Source: Plasmodium relictum
Taxonomy: Eukaryota; Apicomplexa; Aconoidasida; Haemosporida; Plasmodiidae
Assembly (NCBI RefSeq): GCF_900005765.1
Contig: NC_041689.1
Coordinates: 62,001 to 126,000, forward strand
Length of the DNA: 64,000 nucleotides
Direction of reading: 5' to 3'
The position numbers and the translations under genes are program-made. This document shows, one piece after another, positions 46,401 through 53,403 of the stretch (positions are counted from its first letter, which is position 1; each line of letters opens with the position of its first letter). Under the pieces are notes generated by a model, which was given only the letters and a program-made list of their open reading frames with translations, was not told the DNA's origin and searched no databases.

Positions 46401-46808
46401 AAAAAGGGAAATAGAAAGAATTACTTCATTCAAAAAACAAAAATGAATATAATATCATTTGAAAAATTCCAAAATATTAAAAAATTACATAAAGAAATAG
46501 AAAAGGAGAAGTTACATTTTAATGAGTTAAATATGCTTTATTATATGACACATTTTGAAAATAACAATGATGTTCATTTTTTTAATCAGAAAACTTATTA
46601 CAATGAAAAAGATTGTGATATTTTGTTATCCTCTAAAAGTTTAATATCCTCTATTTATTATACACAACATGATTTTATGAAAAAAAGAAGGAAAACTGAT
46701 AATTTAGATTTTTTAAGAAAAAGTAATTTATTTCAAAAAGTTTTTTATGTTTCAAAGTCACCAAATTATTTATCTAAAATATATGAAGGATGGGCACCAT
46801 GGTTGTAA
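34461..46808 (+). CDS. SMG1-like: Giant PIK-related protein kinase, SMG1-like, 4115 aa, single exon
   Basis: PIK-related kinases are giant helical-repeat Ser/Thr kinases (ATM, ATR, DNA-PKcs, mTOR, SMG1). Residues 1-2850 are Leu/Ile/Phe/Tyr-rich helical sequence with Asn/Lys inserts and no readable repeat consensus. The kinase domain is near 2860-3230: SYITKSGEDLRINKYI supplies the ATP lysine (Lys2898), IAKIGDRHLNNIL the catalytic loop (Asp3130, His3132), and NIDLNLTFQKG the metal-binding Asp3149. Next comes NPEVVPIRIT, matching the family's .PE.VPFR.T activation segment. The last 33 residues are a FATC tail ending IYEGWAPWL. SMG1 rather than ATM is suggested by D-x-N where others have D-x-G (SMG1: IDYN), by F-x-K-G, by a YEGW FATC, and by about 850 residues between kinase and FATC, as only SMG1 has a very large insert there. 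SMG1 phosphorylates UPF1 in nonsense-mediated decay. PIKK identity firm, subfamily inferred. Confidence 0.8.
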   Translation: MKNVNKQSSGISQNLTKILSNIENILKKNAENIFYVKNIICYFYFSYYITHSPIDDDSLRALERNKRKTFLSLNERLKLISETILYILKNDIFSYNKIILNKEFIILENYQNENFIIENYLNSVRRGKKEIFLDFLKIKIKNEELLPFMVLLCCSDYNNIENMCIFMVITLYIIYTFLEKYNVKTKLLIEEMNIFELDKLYLYISDRYKMDGYFMCTNKVINIVISFYINLLNIGKNELLNIINGKVVFRNINKNKTKYKNSIILSSFIEANIDKNIMYEKLRFLFIAICDGLLLILENLVCVNYLTFVILDVFILVSKYYPWFIIKNIEKFISLFCKFVLNSQLFFFFINKLHGIFNNEKLLTFEVYSKAVNCVLEKLDRNYDNVQELFLLLFFYIICIKLFLIQLLKNDIHNVEFLFLSLNYLNNYLCHLIRIWNFNFPIFLSFKKLINEYINIYVLLINNLLIFDTSLFSEKQIIEGNTLLQYFINENIKCSLIYSKHIRNHEMNAYMLNLLERAIDKNVHLEKINDYDIEKEEKEKTKDIYNSIPNKEKSNNEKECIKENRKQIVDYKDLNRFKNEDNADYLKICKALLKDFSEILISCIYKMKDKKKLIEIVISNFKKINSTNKNFLKFYFINIILPFKKFFNDNYIKNRLFYIYTYIVRKLKVQEIKAYIFSEIIFINYYISNVLKTLKYSPFLFYYLEYNKNKIDATFFNNSLFKEDYNIYFYKFYKNNLDYFFLIVNSCKKEHPILPIIIYNIYIFYEITKNISDYFQYDKTYLNNLLYYYNCNNLMKFYLLFLNILRKIYKEKNCFLKMEDNIKNDEIVFYFLSMFFNLNDFNNFFINFFVDLYLFYKSCKNLFFLYIFFQNFDRSLYFSFLKEFFKFPFFLLHKEKFLGGQTKINKDTYIHCNFISEIQNNSGYVVKNKDFNNFQVYQKQNINKKESKYTSSEHRKENENTVNYNYINETDVKINKSDNKNYNSIDKNNNTNNDSYSSIMGTDKINMEKKNKNKKDINMNIQNLRSYFLINIINNIFDELKCFILQDNFYEVIKDNNEKIYIENNYKKNKIHLFILTLLKTDILNKDFKSIEKYNLNVNDFFVYFILEKNSYIFNCLLSKSSIHAHKVTKFYKNCLSYFKINIEDILNKKFSETYTSLENRNKKKNNFFNELKYFIKEFDSLNLFKNYKKLKRSLNNIYKNETNYEESDCISYNDETKLKWIIDCIIKQKETKKEEKNIKNKDLVNYDVYNINLLFVGYCLILNCLKYKSKNKKESFLMLANMFDMFLSKLKNYNYLKKYKCLLKNAQHMIDLIYIMDAYQLKITNKLITIIHDGNGFSNNSNISLFLHNKLEAYKKNYLDKYFSINLYTFYLNHINIYSCWKKLTIFKNIISNDNFLYFNTSYIFSIFDQILNDLIENLTNQISQREVNLNITVNYKYTKEYNDDFYKIIDNFIHIMYINNILTFISIYSKESFYIYSLFDFYNKMKFFLSQIFQENYKNYDYNKRRNIFMRYFNKTNKSDKNKNYSNVNTKDNNINNNFLNKSDDNKYIKNYDRDNIHYSNKSDNDINEDICHTLISHFPFCLLDINKIINLYIDFINNNFINIVYYFENNKKVLTLISSCLCFINKEDNNKNNKDDISKYYGNLILCNTYFFKSVIYIYMQSCIYSSNPLHIYNFLKNLTSINKNILSTHIKKYLLSMYFLKNKDFYFCRMFIENTLYDLEEKNNEKNFIYDLNSYDDLINLYFMNISFCDNKWKLRNLCENLNQNIYLYSNHVDKKNDFLNLIINYYDHNLSIIYNSKYDKENSFYNYDDIKRREQSSDSYEKYHKNNDIGSDYDINYSVNTNIYNLKLKRNYIYNDILKKDALFIIKNIRKNKLIYENDEKLEKAKFLFYNFNKYLKENSFYCYDFYIRKKLFSGYINNNSKINKLIKKSKFNHTNNVNIFNTNDLKENFANHSIYKYCSYRNRKDILIFFLINKILNYCNKKNSFFSIYLLLKNNYKYKNYIENNNIFFSIISNKYADKLSVKDRLKNYEELNKLLFRHIYVKERSFLNKPILKYENEYILGNEVDIDYSKMNENYLNFIYFSLNKGNYCKNSNINEHTEYINNIENEKYSNTFLSNNYEDNFFKHLYYEYTNEEYLIINEIKKKKTNIHYSYWNNRYKNNLFLLKLYYELYVAKKKGESHKKCNGYIDIYYVVELKKIRKLIIKFSNSKQKFYDWNYIKSYLYDKKKDNSSYTDIILNHLLFLQYTKTLFLYNSINSMTNSFDYSFNYNVNQKNNDNSIYIKNNFKLKNKLLFFFKNLFIFYNEKEILKKMLLRNIKTRKGEMLFEEVNKLKLKNKSIPKICEEKEVTCIDHGYNNNLTCDYNLIDKNNQNDEKNEIKTNETQDNFINNSPADFDICIYDFIIKIPIYMYALIYRNILNYLFEKNEDLNLKRIIFFLFLHLYKKIPEIITVHITAFYKMFIYDQYVKNFNKNFFSLLCYKQNNLNKSKNYQKGNNMHNDEFYLTNSLYEKKIALHSYDSKNEIKTEQERIINECENTKEHTANFILYSDNEKEENKFHEIYTDSYAEENEKVNNLLCDDFIIRNNITIVQFFNKIKDSNFLFYLDFNNSLTSLLNSFELIFSRIFQILLSYVKHLTNIYLKNVRFSYCLNFEETKDSVKSRLREKDLSENEETVKYELENFWKSKFLFLLIFLNELVLYLNNECENNSTYLKYFFSHMHLMSEFSNISNLDFYIKNLIEEELRKIYILFIDFYCYLYINKKIKLTKDIEVNIKKHIFITQNGDMPGFNIKYFEALKEFLYNFNNFLYKIIENNKIVDLKNCFFSDFIEYKSSSKNSEFINLHLEEKISYDMISYNKIVNFRNEVYTIKINNPMKIITIIFQNGNINSYITKSGEDLRINKYISDIFDFTFHLINKKKFNKNSLYDKLLYNNIFRVNKNFENTILENEEIFFDFSKYIPAQSSDIIYLSNAIGLIKKNKNLISILSLINDENKKKFNEIYNEKLTEKIKKYEEKKLVERYSNICSKEKIEFENKKNEIEKNNKYVEMKNNNVNNINNITKKEKERILREVYDELKVYYEKETYSIKLYIHMLSNDNKEYFNNRKKYTSSLIFNSCINFIAKIGDRHLNNILYDYINHEILNIDLNLTFQKGLYLANPEVVPIRITDIFWKASLFNFSNSTFIYNLNKISSIIYQYKSYYLNNFFQFFFYPFYNHKNRNFFHILQFNHLLKSNCCINNYIEKKRSVQSINDLLFFINSMIKCFNNIYMNHSFIINNINKFKKIIPSYFHSIYYNNNNLKRKIVNLINNSRLYYYHFRKIVNSSNDYIKQIFYKISQLINNYKFVEKKRKEGVKKEKVDEENEETKIEIKNTLISRINENRQLNDYPYAFIKTNGNNEFFYDKDLSGNNKNVLEFDFKYNIKYLLKKIPLYYLSKLLKIFQLKEINKLYLLKIEKYIKRLFVIYNQNYLTNKIIKKKFHTVKDCIKECLRINNKNINNESLIEINNILYDNFLIIENIISKNTKTHFIYIYFISFMFYAFSINLKKIMKTYISHKNNSIKYFLQETFFFPQVKRNYLRKIIIKTSKYLYILKNNNILYYLSNEDNKTKGDNKYLPKETTKYSKNDNSHDINFLYTKEYEKIKNYLIAINEHISNISKIYNVIKKKYANLLNLIIIYSTLFIFLYLKNTDLKIEEKEKIFYTYYSNFKLKYDFFYTYIYNSPLEDNTYIYYISFKILYIMKYIQYFLQNNYYKYYLNLLLCIEENNKTKKKIYTNNNNVHSQNIKLGIKQKRYNTLYKLKRAKMKKKSKKRKRSFIFIHKINIKSNIRHYASSHYKNRNLLNYFNFLIYLLSKNNFKKNIMKQINNFYKYLIIFHNIKMSNKKKINIVYAYKKITGLYRFYDLNVHYKKNIIDIYKDKNLYFYKPFYDSKMFLYDKNDLDYSENSDDSVTYNEKDNQLTFQKSLYQSNHKMKKIKEFKKGNRKNYFIQKTKMNIISFEKFQNIKKLHKEIEKEKLHFNELNMLYYMTHFENNNDVHFFNQKTYYNEKDCDILLSSKSLISSIYYTQHDFMKKRRKTDNLDFLRKSNLFQKVFYVSKSPNYLSKIYEGWAPWL

Positions 46809-47314
46809 TTTTTTCTTTTTTTTATATTTTGTATATTTATTTATTCCGTGCATAAACTTTTTATTTAATTCATAAATTTTAGTTAAATATTAATGATGTT
46901 ATATATAAATATTTTTTTTTTTCTTTTTTTTTAAATATCATTTAAAGTTATAATTTTTTTAATGTAATATTTTTTTAATATGCTTTTTTATTATGATTAT
47001 TTCTCAGTTTTTACTACTAATTCTTTAATCTATAGAAAACAAATATAATTAATAGTTATTATGTGTATCATTATATGAGCTAATAATTTCTCTTTTATCT
47101 TTAAATATAAATACTTTAATGTTAAAAAAAGAATAATTATCAATGATATTATAAAAATTCCTTTTTATTTTATTTTTTCATATTTTTTTTTTTTTTTTTT
47201 TTGACAAATTTAATTTAAAAAACATATACACATAACAATCTATAAAAACCTTATGTTTTTAATAAATAGTACAAAAAAAGAAAATTTTTAAAATATAGGG
47301 AAATAGATACATAA

Positions 47315-47345
<31 letters not shown>

Positions 47346-47711
47346 AAGTGCTATTTGCATATTACAAAAAAAAAATGTGTATAAATAAAAACTACAAAAA
47401 TATTAAAAATTTGTTAAATTAACATAAAAAATAAATCATTAAAAATAATAAAAACAAAAAACACAGAAAAGGAAAAAGAATAAAAAATTTCTATATATAT
47501 AAACAAATATGTTCTATTTTATTTTATTTTTTATGTAAATTCTAATATATATAATTATAACTTTAAATAAATCAAAGAATATAACAGCAATTTTTCTTTT
47601 TGGCACTTGATTATTTTAAAAAAAAATTTGATATAAAATATTCTAAAAAATAATTTAACTTTTTTATTAGATAAAATTATAAATTAGGTAATTGCAATAA
47701 GAAGTAATAAA
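46809..47711. other. convergent intergenic
   Basis: About 0.9 kb between the ends of the kinase gene (+) and the syntaxin gene (-). T-rich on the left half and A-rich on the right half, as expected for two facing 3' flanks. Nothing else seen. Confidence 0.55.
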
Positions 47712-48602
47712 TTAAGTGAAAAAAGAAAAATGAAGTAATTTAAAATAAATAAAATAGATAAATATCAAAAGAGTTACTACAGCTAAAAACCAAGAAAATC
47801 TTTGTTGCTTTACATTATGATATGTTTTTTTTAACTCCTTTGCACTATTAAAAGTATTTACACTAGTTTCATATACATTATTATTTAAAATTTCAATATT
47901 TTCTTTTTGTGTAAAAACAAGATTTGCTAAATCTTTAAAAACTTCTTGTGCTTGTGCCACTTGTCCTTGTATTTTTTTTATTCCTTCAAATCTCTCTTTA
48001 GCTATTTCATTCTCAATTAAAAAATCGTTTTCACTAAACTGATCTAATTCATAATCATATATATTAGAAGATTCAATGAAATCATCATTATTAACATAAC
48101 TTTTGTCAACATTTAAAATGAAATTATCATTAGTTAAATCACTTGAAGCAAATTTACTGCTTTTTCTTTTATTTAAAGCATTATTTATATTATTATAATT
48201 CATTTCTCCATTTTCTATATTAGGTAATTCATTAGCTGCTTTTTTTACATTAACAGATATATTTTCTAATTTATTCACTTCATTTTTAAAATGAATATTT
48301 AACTTTTCAAATATATATTTTTTTTTTTGTTTTTCAAATGGATTTCCAGCAAATTTTATCTCCCAATCACGAAATAAATTTTCTGTTTCTACTACTTTAA
48401 CATATATTTGTTGTATTTCTTCATGTAATGCTTCTATAATTCTTTTAGATATTAAATTATTTTTTAAATTTTCTAAATTTTCTTCAGCATATATCATATT
48501 TTTTTTAATTAGTAAAATATTATCTTTTATTTTTTTTTCATAATCATCTGCCCTTTCCTCTATATGTGATAAATGACTACTTTCATAATTTTTATATGAC
48601 AT
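47712..48602 (-). CDS. Syntaxin, Qa-SNARE, 296 aa
   Basis: Qa-SNAREs sit on target membranes and drive vesicle fusion by forming a four-helix bundle with Qb, Qc and R-SNAREs. The protein has an N-terminal helical region (residues about 10-125, Habc-like, heptads of Leu/Ile), a polar linker and a SNARE motif at about 207-262 (ERFEGIKKIQGQVAQAQEVF, then KDLANLVFTQKENIE). It ends in one hydrophobic anchor at about 271-290 (WFLAVVTLLIFIYFIYF). The zero-layer glutamine is Gln232 in LVFTQ. The EVFKDLANLV..Q pattern matches EIFKDLG.MI..Q of syntaxin 7/12-type Qa-SNAREs, so an endosomal or Golgi membrane is possible, but compartment cannot be assigned from sequence. Length is normal for syntaxins. 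Single exon; ATG confirmed. Confidence 0.9.
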   Translation of the reverse strand: MSYKNYESSHLSHIEERADDYEKKIKDNILLIKKNMIYAEENLENLKNNLISKRIIEALHEEIQQIYVKVVETENLFRDWEIKFAGNPFEKQKKKYIFEKLNIHFKNEVNKLENISVNVKKAANELPNIENGEMNYNNINNALNKRKSSKFASSDLTNDNFILNVDKSYVNNDDFIESSNIYDYELDQFSENDFLIENEIAKERFEGIKKIQGQVAQAQEVFKDLANLVFTQKENIEILNNNVYETSVNTFNSAKELKKTYHNVKQQRFSWFLAVVTLLIFIYFIYFKLLHFSFFT

Positions 48603-50991
48603 TTTATATCTATGATCAAAATGAAATAGAGTAATAAAAAAAAAAAAAAAAGAAGCTTATCCTTATGATACAAAAGCATGAAGATGAAATTAAACATGCA
48701 CATACTAATCCTCTTTATAAGGCAACATAATTCATACAATTGTAAAATGGATAATAATTCACAAAAAAAAATAATAAAAAAAAATGATATAAAAAGTAAA
48801 ATTATTAAATTTAATATATATGCATTTATTTATTTATTTAATTCAAATGCTTATAAAACCAAAATTAATTTTTTTTTTTTATAATATATATATATATATA
48901 AAATATAAGAAAAAAAAGGAAAAATATCCATGAAATATTATAAGAGGTTTTAAAAAAAAAAATATATATATATATTTATATATATATATAAATAAATATT
49001 TATGAAATAATTGAATTTCTACATTTTAACTTTTGCTATTAAAAAAAAAATTAATAGACTTGAAATAAAGAAAAAAATATAATTTTTTATTTAGATAAAA
49101 AGTAATAATATGTTTAAAAAGAAAAAAAAATATAATAAAATAACTGAACAGATAAACAACAAATTAACACAAAAAAAATTTATTATTATGAAAAGCATAA
49201 CATAAAAAAAAGTATATTAAAAAGTAATAAATACTAGAATTCTTAAAATTCATAAAAAAAAAAAAGATAATTTATTATAAGTGTACTTAAAGTGCTTATA
49301 TAATTAATGAAAATATTTTTTTTAGAATTCAAGGAAATATATTATTATATATTTATTATAGTAACGATTGTCAAAAGTTTTTTATTTGTTAAAATTATTT
49401 GAATTTTTCCTCAGATGAAAAATTGAAAATTAAATGTTGAATATATTATAAATTTTTATTTTATGCGTATTTTCTTTGTACTTATATATATCAAACACAA
49501 ATTAAAGTTGCAAATATTACACAATATAAAATTAAAAAGAAGTTATAACTCTTTTATTTTACAAAAATATTTCATAAAAAAGAATAAATTTGCATATTAT
49601 AAGGATAATTCAAAGTCTAATATTTTAATGTTTATAAAGATAAGTTTATATTATTTATACTATCTTTAACAAAAAAAAAAATATTTTCTTTACTACATAT
49701 GATTGCATATAAAAAGAGAGATAAAATATAATTCTTAAAAAAATTTTTTTTTTTTTCATATCATATGGATAATTTATAAAAATGATATAAACTTATGCAT
49801 TTTAAGAATTATACTTATTCTCATGTGTTATTCATGCTCTTTTTATAATTCAAAAGTTAAAATTGGAAATGCAATTTTTAAAAGTGTATAAAAAAAAAAT
49901 TTTCATAGACATAACCAGTCAATTCTTTTAAAAATAATTTTTATTCTAATTTATTGCTTTTTTAATTTATAGAATACATTAAATTTAATATCTTACAATG
50001 TTTTACAATAAATTTTTGGCTTAATAATGTAAAATATTTCAAAATAACAATTGTTAAAATCTTTTAAATAATATATGTAAGATATTTACTTAATGATAAA
50101 CTTTAATATATTTTAAAATTAATCTGTAATAATAAATTTTGTAGCTTCTCTTCTATGTTAATTTCCTTTTTTTTTTTTAATATAATATATAAAATTTTTT
50201 CTTAATAGTTAAAAATAAAAGTAAAAAAAATTATTATTTTTTTTTAAATTAATACAATAAAAAAAATATGCATATTATATAATTATAATATTATTTAATT
50301 TCAAATTTTTTCATTCCTGTAACAATAAAAATAAATTCATAATTATTTTTATTAATTAGAAATATGTAAGTTTCATTAAAAGAAAAATTTATTATAAATA
50401 ATTAAAGAATAGTAAACACAAAATTGTATCTAATAAAAAAAAAAAAAAAAAAAAAAAAGTAAAAAATAGTGTATATAGAAGAATACAAAAAAACAAAAAT
50501 GTGTAAAAAGGAAATTTCTTAATTATACTTAATTATTTTTTTTAAAAAAAAAAAAAAGGAAAGATAGATTAATTTATAATTATATCTATGTAAAATATTC
50601 TTCAAAATATTTTTATTTTATTAAAAAAATCAACAACAATAATTGAGCATATATGTTTTTGCTTAAAATGTGAAGCAAACAACATAAAAAAACAAAAAAA
50701 AAAAAAAAAACAAAAAAAAAAAATATATGCTATTATTTTTATTTATATGTAAAAATTTGATTATAGAGAGAAATTATAAAGAATTTTAATAATAGAAAAG
50801 GACCATACATGTATTAAAACTATATACAAGACTGCAGAATTAAACAAAAAAAAATAAATAATATAAAAATTGAATAAATTATATCGGTTTGTTAATTTCA
50901 TCACATTAATTTATATAATAAAATTACATACATTATTTCTGTAATGAATATATTTCTTTTTATTATATATATAAATAGTATTTATGTTCTC
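48603..50991. other. intergenic between syntaxin and CCCH gene
   Basis: About 2.4 kb between two minus-strand genes (syntaxin promoter side, CCCH 3' flank). Contains TA-rich tracts near 48885..48990 and poly(A) runs near 50435..50458 and 50692..50722. Small plus-strand frames at 48678 and 49463 lack any recognisable domain. I see no gene. Confidence 0.5.
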
Positions 50992-53316
50992 TTAATTTAA
51001 ACTACTTAAATTAATAGATTTCGAAATATTAAAAAAATCATTATTCTTTTGATTATTTATCCAATCATGTGATAATATAGGATAAGCATATTTATTAAAA
51101 TTTACATTATTATTCCAAATATTCTGATCATTATTTATTTCCTTTTTGTATTTTGATAAATCATTATTTAATTTATGATTATTATTGTCATTCATGTAAC
51201 CATTATTATTATCATAATCACTATTGTTATTATTAATAATAGTACTGCTGTTAAGAATATTATTGTTTGGAATATCAACAGGCATATTATTATAAGTTGT
51301 TGAATATAAATGATCATTAAATAATGTATTTTTTGTAGTTAAACTATTATTAACATTTGAGATATTAGTAAAATTGCTAATTTTTCTACTTGTATAATTG
51401 TTATTCTCATTATTTTTTAATTCATTAGAAATTATATTTCTTATTTTTTTTAAAATATCTGATTTCTCACTAGAAAATTCCAAAAGTTTATCTAAATGCA
51501 CATTATTATCATTTAACTCTGTATTTTCTCTTAAATTTAATTTTGCATTTTTTTCTTTAATAATATTTGTTGTATTTTTTGGTATTAAATTTAGATTATT
51601 AATATTCCTATTATTATTATTATTACTACCACTACTATTACAACCAATATTAAGATCATTTCTCAATACAACGAAATTATCTTGCCAAGAACTTATATCT
51701 TTGTTTTTATTTAACTCTTCCTTTTTCATTTGTTGTAACTGTATAACCCTTTGCTGCATATTTTGAATTTCTTGGTTTAGTTGTTCTTTCTGTTGAAAAG
51801 TAATTGAATTAAAATTTTTTTTTTGGGAAAACTCTTCTAGTTCTTTTGTTTGATTATTTTCATATGGAAAAGATATACATTTTGCAAATGTAAAATTTTC
51901 ATCATAACAATTTTTCTTCTTTTCTACTTGTTCATTATTCGTATTGTTATTTTGAAAGAACTGCTCTAAAACCTCTTCTTCTAGTTTATTATTTGTCTTA
52001 TTATCTATTATATTAAATGAATTAAAATTGGGATAAATGTTTTTTAGAGTTTCAAATGATTTAAGATTGCATAATAAATTTTCATATTCTCTACTAATAT
52101 CATTAGTATTTTTACTAGAATATATATCTTTATTCTCATAATTGGTATTTGAATCTTTTACGCTTGGAAAAGAACAGACATTTTGTGAAATTAGAATATC
52201 ATCTATTGCTTTAATTATGCTATTAAAATTTTCATCTATTCTAGTTGTATCATCATGAGTAGAGATATTATTTGCATTTCTATTTTCACTACTTATTAAA
52301 AGCTTCTCACTATTTTCATCAGGAAATAAATATTTTGTTAAATCTTCACTATTCATTTTACTACTAGTGCCTGCTATACTACTTCCAAAGGATGTTTTAT
52401 TTTTTTGTTCCTCTTCTTGTTCTTCATCTTGTTCTTTTTGTTCTAGCATCATATTTATTTGATCTTTTCTTAATGATTCTTTTAAAAGGTTATTTTCATT
52501 CAACAAATATTTAATAACTTTAGTGTATTTATCATTATTCTCTATAAAAGTAGACAATGCCATATTTTCAATTTTATCAATAACTTCTTTAATAGAATTT
52601 GAATTTTTTTTATCGTAAAATGTAAAACCGTTTGTTGTTATTTCGTTATTAATTATTTCATTTCTATCTTCAATAATATCTTTATTTAGATCTAAATCTC
52701 CTAATTTAGTTTTTGCTTTTGTTTTGTCTTTATTATTTTTTTTTAACATTAAAATTTCTCTACTTTTGTCAAAAGAAGAAACATTTGTAGTTTCCAAAGA
52801 GCAATTAATAGAATAATCACATGTATTAAAAGAATTTGTAGAAGATGTTCCTTGCTTTAAATCATAATGGCTATTTTTATTTTTATTTTTCTTGGAATGT
52901 TTTCCACTTTCTAGTAAGTCTATCTCTTCATTCGTTTTTATATCTTCATTTCCATGAGCAAATCTACATTTGTTTCCATTAAAACATTTCCCTTTACCCC
53001 AAAAACTGCATATAGTAGATTTATATGTGGCTAAATGAACACTAGGTTTCAAGGTATCAATATCATGAGCAAATTTACAGTTGGCATTACGACAAGGTAT
53101 TTTTTTCTTTATATAATCACACAATTTCGTATTTCTTAAATCCGGCATAGGTTTCAATTCATCTACACTGTGAGCATAATGGCAATTCGATTCATTTAAA
53201 CAATAATTTTTATTCTTTTGAAAAGGACACATTTTTGTTTTGAAGAATTGTTGCTTTATAAGAGACAACGTTTCTGATTGAACCTGTGACATATTCTTAT
53301 TGTGTTTTTCGTTCAT
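50992..53316 (-). CDS. CCCH-type zinc finger protein, three fingers, 774 aa
   Basis: Likely RNA-binding regulator. Three CCCH fingers stand at the N-terminus, about residues 15-115. Finger 1 is C-x8-C-x5-C-x3-H (KMCPFQKNKNYC...CHYAH), finger 2 C-x8-C-x4-C-x3-H (LCDYIKKKIPC...CKFAH), finger 3 C-x7-C-x5-C-x3-H (ICSFWGKGKC...CRFAH). The repeated AH(S/D).(D).LKP linkers show they arose by duplication. The rest is Asn/Ser-rich disordered sequence with a Gln/Glu-rich coiled stretch (IQNMQQRVIQLQQMKKEELN) around residue 540-560. The frame runs upstream to 53433 through a poly-Phe run but only from a GTG and across a 34-base A/T tract, so I take the ATG at 53316 (MNEKHNKNMSQVQ) as the start. Proteins of this kind bind AU-rich RNA in other eukaryotes; the target here is unknown. 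Confidence 0.87.
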   Translation of the reverse strand: MNEKHNKNMSQVQSETLSLIKQQFFKTKMCPFQKNKNYCLNESNCHYAHSVDELKPMPDLRNTKLCDYIKKKIPCRNANCKFAHDIDTLKPSVHLATYKSTICSFWGKGKCFNGNKCRFAHGNEDIKTNEEIDLLESGKHSKKNKNKNSHYDLKQGTSSTNSFNTCDYSINCSLETTNVSSFDKSREILMLKKNNKDKTKAKTKLGDLDLNKDIIEDRNEIINNEITTNGFTFYDKKNSNSIKEVIDKIENMALSTFIENNDKYTKVIKYLLNENNLLKESLRKDQINMMLEQKEQDEEQEEEQKNKTSFGSSIAGTSSKMNSEDLTKYLFPDENSEKLLISSENRNANNISTHDDTTRIDENFNSIIKAIDDILISQNVCSFPSVKDSNTNYENKDIYSSKNTNDISREYENLLCNLKSFETLKNIYPNFNSFNIIDNKTNNKLEEEVLEQFFQNNNTNNEQVEKKKNCYDENFTFAKCISFPYENNQTKELEEFSQKKNFNSITFQQKEQLNQEIQNMQQRVIQLQQMKKEELNKNKDISSWQDNFVVLRNDLNIGCNSSGSNNNNNRNINNLNLIPKNTTNIIKEKNAKLNLRENTELNDNNVHLDKLLEFSSEKSDILKKIRNIISNELKNNENNNYTSRKISNFTNISNVNNSLTTKNTLFNDHLYSTTYNNMPVDIPNNNILNSSTIINNNNSDYDNNNGYMNDNNNHKLNNDLSKYKKEINNDQNIWNNNVNFNKYAYPILSHDWINNQKNNDFFNISKSINLSSLN

Positions 53317-53365
53317 CTTGTATTTTAAATAATTTATAGATAATTTAATAGTTTCTAAAAACGAA

Positions 53366-53366
<1 letters not shown>

Positions 53367-53400
<34 letters not shown>
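53367..53400. repeat. 34-base poly(A) tract
   Basis: Uninterrupted run of 34 adenines on the plus strand, about 50 bp upstream of the CCCH gene start codon (poly(T) in the direction of that gene). It creates a false poly-Phe extension of the reading frame. Confidence 0.95.

Positions 53401-53403
<3 letters not shown>

Noticed and set aside
34461-46808. Giant kinase as a TRRAP/Tra1 pseudokinase
   Set aside because: TRRAP lacks the catalytic GDRH and metal-binding Asp; both are present here.
49463-49669. 68-codon plus-strand frame starting MRIFFVLIYIKHK
   Set aside because: Composition matches spacer DNA, no domain or splice partner found, and its neighbours are minus-strand genes with normal spacing.
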